Assembly: GCA_021851625.1 (NCBI GenBank)
Contig: JAJZCX010000100.1
Location: 1-5,963 of the forward strand
Source: Acidobacteriota bacterium
GTDB taxonomy: Bacteria; Acidobacteriota; Terriglobia; Terriglobales; Acidobacteriaceae
Direction: 5' to 3'
Length of the DNA stretch: 5,963 nucleotides
The notes beneath the pieces were generated by a model. The model was not told where the DNA came from. It saw nothing but the letters and a program-made list of their open reading frames with translations, and searched no databases. This document shows, one piece after another, positions 5,862 to 5,963 of the stretch. How positions within the stretch are numbered: the stretch's first letter is position 1; each line of letters opens with the position of its first letter. The translations under genes and the position numbers were made by a program.

Positions 5862-5963
5862 CCGATGGAAACGTTCCGCGCGAAGACTCCAGCCGGGGTC
5901 GCCTGCGGAGCGGGCGTTGGCCAGAATATGCGCCGGGGTACGAGATGAAAATATCACAATTCC
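5844..5963 (-). other. Possible 3' end of an upstream minus-strand gene, unassigned
   Basis: One minus-strand frame is open from the window edge to TGA at 5844-5846 (about 39 codons; residues such as RTPAHILANARSAGDPGW). Its third codon positions are G+C-rich, as expected for a coding frame here. Other frames on both strands, including a + frame from ATG 5836, are also open over this short stretch. No family is recognised, and the stop would overlap the candidate promoter. It may be a gene end or simply non-coding. Confidence 0.2.

Overview
The window most resembles chromosomal DNA of a soil acidobacterium (Terriglobales type such as Granulicella, Terriglobus or Edaphobacter). This rests on the overall gene styles: a signal-peptide-less cobalamin-binding-type protein, an Nramp-like carrier with the D-A-G-G/A-P-W signature, and a secreted eqolisin-like protein. 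No rRNA or other phylogenetic marker is present, so the assignment is an inference.

Layout. Positions 97-1676 hold a tightly coupled two-gene unit on the + strand: a HAD-IB-type phosphatase, then a helical-backbone (BtuF-like) substrate-binding protein that starts inside the phosphatase stop codon (ATGA overlap). A 261-bp A+T-richer gap follows (1677-1937). It contains a 15-bp-stem palindrome and a possible promoter. Next come two genes for exported proteins on the + strand. The first is a roughly 440-residue secreted, cysteine-rich protein with an eqolisin (glutamic peptidase)-like core. The second, 43 bp downstream, is a 219-residue predicted outer-membrane beta-barrel. A MutT-like Nudix hydrolase (4086-4529, +) follows and converges, with only 12 bp between the stops, on an Nramp-family transporter (4542-5792, -). 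The transporter has a good ribosome-binding site and a plausible promoter. The last 120 bp may contain the 3' end of another minus-strand gene but cannot be assigned.

Most interesting point. The secreted protein's only well-placed start codons (ATG 1938 and 1947, behind GAGGAAAG) are separated from its signal peptide by a run of ten C residues. They are out of frame with it by one base: as written, translation from them stops at TAG 2040-2042 after about 31-34 codons. With nine Cs they would encode an uninterrupted precursor with a classic signal peptide. This is either a slipped-strand phase-variation switch on a secreted protein or a homopolymer sequencing error, and raw reads can tell which. 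The same gene is visibly poorer in G+C than its neighbours (24-32 G+C per 60 bases in two lines counted, against 38 per 60 in the phosphatase gene), so it may have been acquired.

No CRISPR array, tRNA, rRNA, insertion sequence or convincing intrinsic terminator was seen.
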